Assembly (NCBI GenBank): GCA_013694835.1
Contig: JACDBP010000052.1
Span: forward strand, 1 to 16,181
DNA: 16,181 nt
Direction: 5' to 3'
Source: Chloroflexota bacterium
Lineage (GTDB): Bacteria; Chloroflexota; Limnocylindria; Limnocylindrales; CSP1-4
The notes under the pieces were generated by a model, which saw nothing but the letters and a program-made list of their open reading frames with translations, was not told the DNA's origin and ran no database searches. Position numbers and translations under genes: made by a program. Below are positions 1-6,876 of this stretch, in pieces; position 1 is the stretch's first letter; every line of letters begins with the position of its first letter.

Positions 1-581
1 AGGTAGCGCAGGATCCCGTCGGGAAGGCCGGCCGGGGCGTCGAACCAGGAGAACCGCTGTCCGTCCACGGCGATGATCGTGTCGCCCGACTTCTCGTCGA
101 ACTCCGGGAAGCCGTTCTTCTCGCCGATCCTGGTCATCGGCACCAGCCCGGCCTGTTGTGCCGGGGAGAGCTGGCCGGACGGATCGGCTGGGATCGAAGC
201 GAATTTGACACCGACGGTCGGGTCGGCGAACGCCGCGATGGCCCACAGCAGCACGAACGCCAGCAGGATGTTCATCACGACGCCTGCGAGGAGGATGACG
301 ACACGTTTGACGAGCGGCTGACGGACGAAGCTGCGTGGGTCCCGTGAGTCGCCCTCCTCCCCCTCGAGGCGCACGAAGCCGCCGAGCGGCAGCCAATTCA
401 ACGTGTACACCGTCTCCTGGTCGCGAGCGAGTACCCGAGCGCGAGGCGGGAAGCCGATGCCGAATTCGTGGACGCGGACCTTGAACAGACGCGCCGTGGC
501 GAAGTGTCCGAACTCATGGATGACCACGAGCACGACGAGGATCGCCAGCATCACCATGACGTCGAGAACGCCGCTGAACAT
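1..581 (-). CDS. rseP: Site-2 intramembrane zinc metalloprotease, M50 family (5' part only)
   Basis: The reading frame starts at ATG 581-579 and runs off the low end of the window, giving 193 N-terminal residues. Residues about 7-26 form a hydrophobic helix that carries the zinc-binding HExxH motif as HEFGH (H22, E23, H26). It is followed by the family-typical LPLGGFVRL segment and a second hydrophobic segment beginning with MNILLAF. The visible end (SGDTIIAVDGQ) looks like the start of a PDZ domain. Family members (RseP, RasP) cut membrane-embedded anti-sigma factors or signal peptides inside the membrane. The start overlaps the dxr stop by one base (TGATG), so translation is probably coupled. 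The dxr-rseP order is common. The C-terminal half with the second zinc ligand motif lies outside the window, so catalytic completeness cannot be judged. Confidence 0.93.
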   Translation of the reverse strand, partial: MFSGVLDVMVMLAILVVLVVIHEFGHFATARLFKVRVHEFGIGFPPRARVLARDQETVYTLNWLPLGGFVRLEGEEGDSRDPRSFVRQPLVKRVVILLAGVVMNILLAFVLLWAIAAFADPTVGVKFASIPADPSGQLSPAQQAGLVPMTRIGEKNGFPEFDEKSGDTIIAVDGQRFSWFDAPAGLPDGILRY

Positions 582-1819
582 CAGGCGTCACCCCGGTCAT
601 CGGGAGGAGCGCTGGTCCGGCACCAGGCTCGGACCTCCTCGTCGAGCGCGACCAACTCGTCCACGCCGGGCGCGCCGGCACCGGCGCCGGAACCGAACCG
701 ATCGACGGCGGCGGCCGCCAGGGCGGTGATGCCGGGGAAGTCGAGCGTGCCGCCCAGGAATCGCTCCACCGCCACCTCGTCCGCGGCGATCAGGGCGGCC
801 GTCGCGTGCGGGCCGAGCCGGCCGGCGCGCTCCGCGAGGCGCACCGCCGGAAAGCGCGCGTGATCGGGCGCTTCGAAGGTCATGGCGCCCGCAGCGAGGA
901 GGTCCACCGCGGCGGCAGGCGAAGGCACCCGCTGCGGGAAGGTCAGTGCGTACTGGATGGGGATGCGCATGTCAGGAAGACCGAGCTGTGCCTTGAGGGA
1001 GCCGTCGATGAACTCGACGAGGGAGTGGACGACGCTCTGCGGGTGGATCACCACCGCGATGCGCCCGTAGTCGACATCGTACAGCCAGCGTGCCTCGATG
1101 ACTTCCAGCCCCTTGTTCATCAGCGTCGCCGAATCGATGGTGATCTTGGCCCCCATCTGCCAGGTCGGATGAGCCAGCGCGTCCTCCGGCCGGATCGCCG
1201 CGAAGTCCTTGCCGGGTGTCCGGCGGAATGGCCCGCCGGAAGCGGTGAGCACCAGGCGCGCCACCGCATCCAACTGTTCGCCGACGAGGCATTGCCAGAT
1301 GGCCGAGTGCTCCGAGTCGATCGGCCGGAGCCAGGCAAGCGCATTGGCGTAGGGGCTGCCAGGGTCCAGCGCCCCGGTGACGGCGGCACGTTCGCGGGCG
1401 AGCGGCATCACCAGGTGCCCGCCGACCACCAGCGTCTCCTTGTTGGCGGTCGCCACGACCTTGCCGGCACCGAGCGCCGCCAGGACCGGCCGCAGGCTGA
1501 TCACCCCCCCGGTGGCGATGACGACCAGCCCGACGTCGTCGCGTGTGGCCATCGCGATGAGCGCGTCATCGGCCGTTTCGGGTGCCGTGCCGGCCGGTAG
1601 GTCCAACGCCCGCGTCGCGGCGGGATCGGCGAGTGCAGCGACGGCCGGCCGAACGGCACGTGCCTGGGCCTCGAGGGCCTGGCGGTCGGTCCCGGCGGCA
1701 AGCGCAACCACCCGGAACCGATCCGGCAGTCGGGCGAGGACGTCGAGCGCCTGGCGTCCGATCGAGCCCGTCGAGCCGATCAGCGCCACACCGGTCGGTG
1801 CGGCGTCAGGATGGTTCAT
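581..1819 (-). CDS. dxr: 1-deoxy-D-xylulose 5-phosphate reductoisomerase
   Basis: This 412-residue protein is close to the usual length of about 400. Dxr converts DXP to MEP with NADPH, the first committed step of the non-mevalonate isoprenoid pathway, in the cytoplasm. The N-terminus shows the nucleotide-binding GSTGSIG motif (residues 15-21). TANKETLV follows near 124-131. The metal and substrate region has D168 and E170 in PIDSEH, LTASGGPF near 191-198, HPTWQMGAKITIDSATLMNK near 217-236 and E239 in GLEVIEARW. The HPQSVVHS and MRIPIQYAL segments are also present. ATG 1819-1817 lies 7 bases after the cdsA stop without a clear Shine-Dalgarno sequence, suggesting coupling to cdsA. Its product pathway supplies the isoprenyl precursors used by UppS, encoded two genes upstream. 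Confidence 0.97.
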   Translation of the reverse strand: MNHPDAAPTGVALIGSTGSIGRQALDVLARLPDRFRVVALAAGTDRQALEAQARAVRPAVAALADPAATRALDLPAGTAPETADDALIAMATRDDVGLVVIATGGVISLRPVLAALGAGKVVATANKETLVVGGHLVMPLARERAAVTGALDPGSPYANALAWLRPIDSEHSAIWQCLVGEQLDAVARLVLTASGGPFRRTPGKDFAAIRPEDALAHPTWQMGAKITIDSATLMNKGLEVIEARWLYDVDYGRIAVVIHPQSVVHSLVEFIDGSLKAQLGLPDMRIPIQYALTFPQRVPSPAAAVDLLAAGAMTFEAPDHARFPAVRLAERAGRLGPHATAALIAADEVAVERFLGGTLDFPGITALAAAAVDRFGSGAGAGAPGVDELVALDEEVRAWCRTSAPPDDRGDA

Positions 1820-1826
1820 GGCACGC

Positions 1827-2666
1827 TCAGAGGAACGGGGAGAACAGGATCAGGAAGAGGTACATCGCAGGGGCCGCAAAGACGATCGAGTCTACCCGAT
1901 CCAGCACCCCGCCGTGGCCAGGGATCAGACGACCGGAATCCTTGGCGCCGGCGGCGCGCTTCAGCATCGACTCCGACACGTCGCCCACCTGGGCCGCAAC
2001 GGCGATCAGCAGCCCGAGGACCAGACCGAGTGCGGGGTTGCGCCCGAACGCCCACAGACAGAGCGCCGCCACGCCGATGGCGCCGACCGTCCCGCCGACG
2101 ACTCCCGTCCAGGTCTTCGACGGCGAGATGTGGGCGAGGAAGGGCCTACGGCCGTACGCCCGCCCGACCACGTAGGCGAGTGTGTCGAAGGACCACACGG
2201 TCAGGACCAGCGCCAGGAGCCACGCCCGACCCGGGTCGAGGGCGTTGCCGATCGGCGGATCGGAGCCCAGTGGCGGGCCATGGAGGCTGATCGCGACCAG
2301 GAAGGCAAGCAACCCTGCATAGACGCCGCCGAACGCCGTCGCCATCCAGGCCTGGAATCCCTCACGAGGCTCGGGCCGCGCGAGCCCGGCAAAGGCCGGC
2401 ACGATGAGCGCAACGCCGATCGCCAGCATCCACAGCCGCTCCTCCGACGGGGTCCACCATGCGACGGCCACGAAGCCCAGCGCGATGGCCGGCACCAGGA
2501 GACGTGCCGCGCGGAAGCCTGCCTGACGAAGCAGCGCGGCGGCCTCCCAGCCAGCGAGCGCCGTGACGAGCGCGATGAGCAGCGTGAGCCACGGCTGACC
2601 CACCGCGAACACGACGAGCACGACCGGGATGAGGACGGCCGCGCTGGCGACCCGGAGGCGCAGCAC
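1827..2666 (-). CDS. cdsA: Phosphatidate cytidylyltransferase (CDP-diglyceride synthase)
   Basis: This 279-residue, very hydrophobic integral membrane protein has a series of predicted transmembrane segments from residue 1 to the C-terminus. Near residues 233-259 it carries the CDP-diglyceride synthase signature: S..KR....KD.G..IPGHGG..DR.D. CdsA makes CDP-diacylglycerol from phosphatidate and CTP, the precursor of bacterial phospholipids. The most likely start is GTG at 2666-2664, ten bases after the last base of the uppS stop. That uppS TGA is in the same frame, so no longer start is possible downstream of it. The uppS-cdsA-dxr order is the standard arrangement in many bacteria. Confidence 0.96.
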   Translation of the reverse strand: MLRLRVASAAVLIPVVLVVFAVGQPWLTLLIALVTALAGWEAAALLRQAGFRAARLLVPAIALGFVAVAWWTPSEERLWMLAIGVALIVPAFAGLARPEPREGFQAWMATAFGGVYAGLLAFLVAISLHGPPLGSDPPIGNALDPGRAWLLALVLTVWSFDTLAYVVGRAYGRRPFLAHISPSKTWTGVVGGTVGAIGVAALCLWAFGRNPALGLVLGLLIAVAAQVGDVSESMLKRAAGAKDSGRLIPGHGGVLDRVDSIVFAAPAMYLFLILFSPFL

Positions 2667-2675
2667 CGGCGTCGA

Positions 2676-3491
2676 TCAGCGACCGAAGCGCCGGGAACGG
2701 CGGGCGTACTCGGCGAGCGCGGAGTCGAAGGTGTCGGCGTCGAAGTCCGGCCAGAGGATGTCGCAGAAGAAGAGCTCGGCGTAGGCCGCCTGCCAGATCA
2801 GGAAGTTGCTGATGCGCTGATCGCCGCCGGTCCGGATGAGCAGATCCGGCTCCGGCAGCCCGCTCGTGTAGAGGCGGGCCGAGATGGCGTCCTCGTCGAT
2901 CGCCTCGGGCGCCAGGCCGTCGGCCAGGCAGCCGCGCACGGCGTCGACGATCTCACTGCGACCCGAATAGTTGAATGCCACGTTGAGCGTCATCCGGTCA
3001 CCTTCGTCGGTGGCGCTCAGGGCTTCGTCGATCGAGGCGCGCGTCGCCCGGGGCAACTCGTCGAGGCGGCCCAGCACCCGAACGCGCACGCCCTGCCGGA
3101 CGAGATCCGGGGTGTAGTCGCGGATCGCCTGCTCGAGCAGCCCGAACAAGGTCTGCACCTCGTGGCTGGCACGCGACCAATTCTCCCGGCTGAAGGCGTA
3201 GATCGAGAGGACCTCGACGCCGCGGCTCGCCGCGTGCCCCACGATCGGCCGGATCGCAGCCACGCCCGCCGCGTGACCGCTCGCTTCCGAGGCGCCGCGT
3301 GCCCGCGCCCAGCGGCGGTTGCCGTCCATGATGATCGCCACGTGGCACGGCACACCGACCGCCTCGAGGTCGCCCTCCGTCCCCTCGTCGACGGGAAGCT
3401 CCCCTGGCGGAGGCGGCTGGGCGACCGATGGACGGGCCACGCTCATCTCCGAGACCCGCGCGGCAGCGCGCGTCTCGCGTCGCCCTTGCAT
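2676..3491 (-). CDS. uppS: Isoprenyl transferase (undecaprenyl diphosphate synthase family)
   Basis: The cis-prenyltransferase condenses isopentenyl diphosphate onto an allylic primer to make the C55 lipid carrier for cell-wall synthesis. From ATG 3491 the protein has 271 residues. The catalytic motif IIMDGNRRWA places the essential Asp at residue 56. AFSRENW, the RTGGDQRISNF segment and AYAELFFCDILWPDFD are all family hallmarks. The first 45 or so residues are an extension, rich in Pro, Ala and Arg, beyond the usual start. An internal ATG at 3446 (MSVARPSV) would give 256 residues, nearer the E. coli length of 253. I chose 3491 because it overlaps the frr stop by one base (TGATG), a pattern also seen at dxr-rseP. 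The true start remains uncertain. Confidence 0.95.
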   Translation of the reverse strand: MQGRRETRAAARVSEMSVARPSVAQPPPPGELPVDEGTEGDLEAVGVPCHVAIIMDGNRRWARARGASEASGHAAGVAAIRPIVGHAASRGVEVLSIYAFSRENWSRASHEVQTLFGLLEQAIRDYTPDLVRQGVRVRVLGRLDELPRATRASIDEALSATDEGDRMTLNVAFNYSGRSEIVDAVRGCLADGLAPEAIDEDAISARLYTSGLPEPDLLIRTGGDQRISNFLIWQAAYAELFFCDILWPDFDADTFDSALAEYARRSRRFGR

Positions 3492-4048
3492 CAGACCTCC
3501 AGGATCTCCTGTTCCTTGGCCTTGCCGAGCCGGTCGACCTCGTCCACCCATCGGTCGGTCGTGCGCTGGAGCGCCTCGAGCTCACGGCGCGCCTCGTCAG
3601 TGCCGATGTCGCCGTCGCGCTCCCGCTTCTTGATCTCGTCGGCGGCGTCGCGACGGTGGCCCCGGATCTCCACCTTGGCCTCCTCCATCCGCTTGTGCAC
3701 CACCTTCACGATGTCGCGCCGGCGCTCCTCCGTGAGCGGCGGGATGGTCAGCCGCACGACGGTCCCGTCGTTGTTCGGCGTCAGGCCGATGTCACTGCGG
3801 AGGATCGCCTTCTCGATGGCACCGAGGGCGCTCCGGTCCCACGGCTGGATGACCAACGTGTGCGACTCAGGAACGCTGATGCCGGCGATCTGATTGAGCG
3901 GTGTCTGTGTGCCGTAGTACTCCACCTGGAGCCGCTCGACGAGCGCCGTCGCGGCTCGTCCGGTGCGGACAGCCTGGAATTCGCGCTCCATGGCCTCGAT
4001 GGCGCGGGCCATCCGCGGCTCCACCGTCGCGGGGTCGTGGTCGGTCAC
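3491..4048 (-). CDS. frr: Ribosome recycling factor
   Basis: This 185-residue protein has the standard RRF length. RRF with EF-G splits post-termination ribosomes. Hallmarks are the N-terminal helix with FQAVRTGRA (residues about 26-34), YYGTQTPLNQIAGISVPE, the domain-I/II hinge, and C-terminal LTEERRRDIVK...EEAKVEIRGHRRDA with the long charged coiled helices of the three-helix bundle. The start is GTG 4048-4046, overlapping the pyrH stop by four bases (GTGA). It is preceded by a strong purine-rich GGAGGAGG at 4062-4055. The pyrH-frr pair is conserved across most bacteria. Confidence 0.98.
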   Translation of the reverse strand: MTDHDPATVEPRMARAIEAMEREFQAVRTGRAATALVERLQVEYYGTQTPLNQIAGISVPESHTLVIQPWDRSALGAIEKAILRSDIGLTPNNDGTVVRLTIPPLTEERRRDIVKVVHKRMEEAKVEIRGHRRDAADEIKKRERDGDIGTDEARRELEALQRTTDRWVDEVDRLGKAKEQEILEV

Positions 4049-4806
4049 CTCGAACCTCCTCCGTCGATGAGCGTGCCGATGGACGCGCCCAGGGCGGCCA
4101 TCCGGATGTGGTCAGGCCCGTTCAGGTCGAAGACGATGATCGGCATGTCGTTCTCCATGCACAGCGAGACAGCCGTGGCGTCCAGGACCTGGAGCCGGTC
4201 CGCGAGCACCTGGCCGTAGGTCAGGCGATCGTGGCGCCGCGCATCGGGGTTCAGCATCGGGTCGGCGTCGTACACCCCATCGACCTTGGTCGCCTTGAGC
4301 AGCACCTGGGCACCGATCTCGACCGCGCGGAGGGCCGCCGCCGTGTCGGTCGTGAAGTACGGGTTGCCGGTCCCCGCTGCCAGGATGACGACCCGCCCCT
4401 TCTCCAGGTGACGCTGGGCACGCCGGCGGATGTACGGCTCGGCCACCTCGTTCATGCCGATGGCGCTCATTACGCGCGTCGGCATGTCGGCCTTCTCCAG
4501 GGCATCCTGCAGCGCCAGGCCGTTCATGACCGTGGCGAGCATGCCGATGTAGTCGGCCGTGGCACGTTCCATGCCGCTGGCGGATGCCGCCAGCCCGCGG
4601 AAGATATTGCCTCCGCCGACGACGATGGCGACCTGGACGCCCTCGCGGTGCACGGCCACGACCTGACTGGCGATGTACGCGCAGACCTTGGGATCCACCC
4701 CGTACGACCGCTCGCCCAGGAGCGCCTCCCCCGAGATCTTGAGCAGGATGCGGTCGTACCGGGCCGTTGCCCGATCACCCGCCCGCTCAGGCTCGGCGAT
4801 CGTCAC
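4045..4806 (-). CDS. pyrH: UMP kinase
   Basis: This 253-residue amino-acid-kinase-fold enzyme phosphorylates UMP to UDP in pyrimidine nucleotide synthesis. Motifs include ILLKISGEALLGE near residue 20-32, the phosphate-binding VVGGGNIFRG, GTGNPYFTTDTAAALRA and LLKATKVDGVYDADP, all diagnostic for bacterial PyrH. The C-terminal part ends with MAALGASIGTLIDGG. The start is GTG 4806-4804, which overlaps the tsf stop by four bases (GTGA) and is preceded by GGGGGAGGAG. The length is slightly over the E. coli protein (241) because of about 15 extra N-terminal residues. Its place between tsf and frr is the conserved arrangement. Confidence 0.98.
   Translation of the reverse strand: MTIAEPERAGDRATARYDRILLKISGEALLGERSYGVDPKVCAYIASQVVAVHREGVQVAIVVGGGNIFRGLAASASGMERATADYIGMLATVMNGLALQDALEKADMPTRVMSAIGMNEVAEPYIRRRAQRHLEKGRVVILAAGTGNPYFTTDTAAALRAVEIGAQVLLKATKVDGVYDADPMLNPDARRHDRLTYGQVLADRLQVLDATAVSLCMENDMPIIVFDLNGPDHIRMAALGASIGTLIDGGGSR
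4055..4062 (-). promoter_or_regulatory. Strong ribosome binding site for frr inside the pyrH 3' end
   Basis: On the transcribed strand GGAGGAGG lies six bases before the frr GTG and is embedded in the last glycine codons of pyrH. It fixes the GTG at 4048 as the start and would allow re-initiation by ribosomes finishing pyrH. Confidence 0.75.
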
Positions 4807-5417
4807 ATCTCCTCCCCCAGCGCGTACCGGGTGAAGCGACGAACACGGATGTTCTCGCCGATCGTGGCGATCGCATCCGTGATGAGCTGACCGACCGTCT
4901 GCTCGCTATCGCGGAACGGCTGCTCGTAGAGAACGATGGACTGATACCACTTCCGGAGCTGGCCCTCCACGATCTGCCCGCGGATGTTCTCCGGCTTCTT
5001 CTGCGTCGTTTCGTCGGCGAGCAGCTCCTGGCGCTTCCGCTCGACGACGTCGGCTGGCACCGACTCGATCGTCGGGTACTCGGGCGAGAGTCCCGCGACC
5101 TGCATCGCCAGGTCGCGGACAAGCTTCTGGAACTCCTCGGTGCGCGCGACGAAATCCGTTTCGCAGTTCACCTCGATGAGCACGCCGAGCCTGCCGCCCG
5201 CGTGGATATAGCTCGAGACGAGGCCCTCACGTGCGTCGCGGCCGGCCTTCCTGGCGGCAGCCGCGAGCCCCTTCTCGCGAAGCTGGACCGCTGCCAGCTC
5301 GAGGTCGCCACCGGTCTCCTCCAGGGCGCGCTTGCAGTCCATGAAGCCTGCGCCGGTGCGCTCACGGAGCTCCTTCACGAGCTCGGGTCGGATGGGCTGC
5401 TGTGTCATGGAGGTCAT
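4803..5417 (-). CDS. tsf: Elongation factor Ts, short form
   Basis: EF-Ts is the nucleotide exchange factor for EF-Tu. The N-terminal UBA-like region (ELVKELRERTGAGFMDCKRA), the linker ALEETGGDLELA and the EF-Tu-contacting TDFVAR motif are clear. The C-terminus ends with IGENIRVRRF. From ATG 5417-5415 the protein has 204 residues, far below the E. coli length of 283 but similar to the compact Thermus form. It therefore has a single core subdomain and no coiled-coil insertion. Two in-frame ATGs exist, at 5417 and 5408. I prefer 5417 because AAAGGGA precedes it. The frame stays open far upstream through the spacer into rpsB, but that part is low-complexity, Arg-rich and out of frame with rpsB, so it is not coding. 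Confidence 0.96.
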   Translation of the reverse strand: MTSMTQQPIRPELVKELRERTGAGFMDCKRALEETGGDLELAAVQLREKGLAAAARKAGRDAREGLVSSYIHAGGRLGVLIEVNCETDFVARTEEFQKLVRDLAMQVAGLSPEYPTIESVPADVVERKRQELLADETTQKKPENIRGQIVEGQLRKWYQSIVLYEQPFRDSEQTVGQLITDAIATIGENIRVRRFTRYALGEEM

Positions 5418-5533
5418 GGTTCCCTTTGTTCGTGCGGTTCGCGTCCGGTCGTTTCCGGCGCCGGCGATGAGGGCGAGGTGACCGGCCGCTCGCGCCCCGA
5501 CCGGCTGCCACGACCGGCCCCGTTCTTGTGGGC
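5418..5533. other. rpsB-tsf intercistronic spacer with repeated complementary motifs
   Basis: This 116-base spacer is the longest inside the rpsB-to-rseP unit. On the plus strand it holds ACGACCGG at 5510-5517, CGACCGG at 5498-5504 and GACCGG at 5480-5485. All are complementary to a single CCGGTCGT at 5445-5452. It also holds the palindrome CCGGCGCCGG at 5455-5464. In the transcript the three upstream copies could compete for one downstream partner just before the tsf start. No promoter-like or terminator-like sequence is evident. Confidence 0.45.
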
Positions 5534-6448
5534 CTAGGTGGCGCTGGTCACGCCTGCGGGCGTGTCGTCGCTGTCGGTCGCGCCTGCCGCGGCCGTCGTG
5601 GCGGCGGCAGGTCCTCCGGGCAGGAGATCCTCCTCGTCGGGTTCGGGCTCGAAGGTGAGCGCCTCGCCGGCGCCGAGGGCGGCCAGCATCTCGTCGGAGG
5701 CGGTCTCGTCCGCCTGTTCGGCGGTCGCGGCATCGACCTGTTCCGCCTGCTGGTTGCGCGAGGAGCGCTCGTGGGAGCCTTCGATGGCGGCTTCCGCCAC
5801 GAGGCTGCACAGAAGCCGGATCGCGCGGATCGCATCGTCGTTGGCCGGGATGATGTAGTCGAGCTCGTCGGGGTTGACGTTGGTGTCTCCGGTGCCGATG
5901 ACCGGGATCTCCAGCTTGCGCGCCTCGGTCACGGCGATCCGCTCGCGGTGCGGGTCGATCACGAAGAGCGCCCCCGGCAGCCGCTTCATGCGACGCATGC
6001 CGCCGAGCGTCCGTTGCAGCTTCGTCATCTCCTCGGTCAACCGCGAGGCTTCCTTCTTGGCCATTCGCTCGAAGTCACCGTTGGCCTGGCGCGCCTCCAG
6101 CTGCTCCATCAGCGCCAGCCGCTTCCTGATGGTGATGAAGTTGGTCATCATGCCGCCCAGCCAACGCTGGTTGACGTAGGGCATCTCGGCGCGTGTCGCC
6201 TCTTCGCTGATGGGCTCCTGCGACTGCTTCTTGGTGCCCACGAACAGGATCGAGTCACCACGAGCGACCGTCTCGCGGACGAAGTCGAGGGCGGTATCGA
6301 GGCGCTTGACGGTCTGCGCCAGGTCGATGATGTGGATACCGTTGCGCTCGGCGAAGATGAACGGGCGCATCTTGGGATTCCAACGGCGAGTCTGGTGTCC
6401 GAAGTGGACACCGGCCTCCAGCAGCTGGCGCATCGAGACGAGGGGCAT
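5534..6448 (-). CDS. rpsB: 30S ribosomal protein S2 with long acidic C-terminal extension
   Basis: From ATG 6448-6446 the protein has 304 residues. The start context MPLVSMRQLLEAGVHFGHQT is the family N-terminus, and GGAGG at 6463-6459 serves as ribosome binding site. Further S2 hallmarks are RRWNPKM, FVGTKKQ near 69-75, YVNQRWLGGMMTN near 91-103, LPGALFVIDPH near 157-167 and the IPANDDAIRAIRLL segment near 200-213. S2 binds the 30S head-platform junction and helps recruit S1. Residues from about 228 to 304 form an extension rich in Ala, Glu, Asp and Thr that is absent from the 241-residue E. coli protein and is probably disordered. The following gene is tsf, the standard partner. Confidence 0.97.
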   Translation of the reverse strand: MPLVSMRQLLEAGVHFGHQTRRWNPKMRPFIFAERNGIHIIDLAQTVKRLDTALDFVRETVARGDSILFVGTKKQSQEPISEEATRAEMPYVNQRWLGGMMTNFITIRKRLALMEQLEARQANGDFERMAKKEASRLTEEMTKLQRTLGGMRRMKRLPGALFVIDPHRERIAVTEARKLEIPVIGTGDTNVNPDELDYIIPANDDAIRAIRLLCSLVAEAAIEGSHERSSRNQQAEQVDAATAEQADETASDEMLAALGAGEALTFEPEPDEEDLLPGGPAAATTAAAGATDSDDTPAGVTSAT

Positions 6449-6620
6449 GGGGGCGGGACCTCCAGGTTCCGGTTGTATCCTCCGCGCGCCTCGTCGGTCC
6501 GCGGACCGTCCGGCCGATCGCCGGGCGGCACCACCGCGGGGAGCAGCGCGCGTGTGTGATCCGTGACGGCAAGGACCGTCGCGGTCGGGGTGGCACGTAC
6601 AGGCGGGACGGCCGCCGGGA

Positions 6621-6629
6621 AGTCTAGCA
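6621..6629 (-). promoter_or_regulatory. Putative extended -10 promoter element of the rpsB operon
   Basis: The minus strand reads TGCTAGACT, an extended -10 pattern (TGnTAnnnT), about 172 bases before the rpsB ATG. No good -35 hexamer is visible at 16-18 bases upstream. A near-identical GCGTGCTACACT precedes rplS, which supports a shared promoter type. The assignment rests on pattern only. Confidence 0.45.
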
Positions 6630-6694
6630 CGCGAGGCGGTGTCGATCGGCGGGTTCGTTGCCGGTGGGTCGGTTCGGGCCGGACGCGGCCGGTG

Positions 6695-6722
6695 GATGCT
6701 GCCATGTGCTACTGACAGCATC
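6695..6722 (-). repeat. 10-bp stem-loop downstream of yraN
   Basis: In the minus-strand transcript GATGCTGTCA pairs with TGGCAGCATC over ten positions, one of them a G-U pair, around an eight-base loop. No run of T follows, so it is not a classical intrinsic terminator. It lies between the yraN stop and the putative rpsB promoter, so it could protect a 3' end or act as a non-canonical terminator. Confidence 0.5.
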
Positions 6723-6746
6723 GTTGGGCTGCCCGTTCGAGCCACG

Positions 6747-6790
6747 TTCCTGCCATACGCTCAGCAGCCATGAAGTCGCGATGGCAGGAA
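6747..6790. repeat. Perfect 10-bp inverted repeat with 24-base loop
   Basis: TTCCTGCCAT at 6747-6756 is the exact reverse complement of ATGGCAGGAA at 6781-6790. A further copy of TGGCAGGAA occurs at 6843-6851, so the left arm could pair with either right-hand copy. It may be an RNA structure in the yraN 3' region or a protein-binding site. Confidence 0.55.
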
Positions 6791-6876
6791 TCGGGCTGTA
6801 CGGCCTGCGTGAGGGACCGAACGGTCGGCCCGGGCGGCAACCTGGCAGGAAAAGCTCCCACCTCTCTCGTGCGACG

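Larger units (their letters stand above)
6449..6876. other. 428-base noncoding region between yraN and rpsB
   Basis: This is the only gap above 300 bases. No convincing gene is seen on either strand: open frames here are low-complexity and mostly run into frames antisense to, or out of register with, neighbouring genes. Its upstream half (6690-6876) contains inverted repeats. Its downstream half contains a -10-like element at 6621-6629 and a leader of about 170 bases ending with the rpsB ribosome binding site. No tRNA-like fold was recognised. It probably combines the 3' end of the rplS-rnhB-yraN unit with the promoter and leader of the rpsB unit. Confidence 0.6.

Noticed and set aside
1889..1894. 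TAGACT on the minus strand near the end of cdsA, a possible dxr promoter
   Set aside because: It encodes part of the conserved CdsA signature (DRVDS), lacks the TG extension and has no -35, so it is best explained by coding constraint.
2664..2678. In-frame TGA between uppS and cdsA that could allow readthrough to a fusion
   Set aside because: Both genes are complete alone, cdsA has its own GTG start, and equal frame has a one-in-three chance. No recoding signal was seen.
1377..3893. 838-codon open frame on the plus strand
   Set aside because: It lies antisense to dxr, cdsA, uppS and frr, all recognised with full motifs. Its translation is Arg/Pro/Asp/Ser-rich without any domain, as expected from a GC-rich antisense frame.
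5418..5810. Upstream extension of the tsf frame into rpsB
   Set aside because: The translation is Arg/Gly-rich low complexity and out of frame with rpsB. The EF-Ts N-terminus aligns at 5417.
6721..6770. Possible tRNA-like T-arm (GTTCGAGCC) on the plus strand
   Set aside because: The flanking five-base arms do not pair and no anticodon arm or acceptor stem could be traced.
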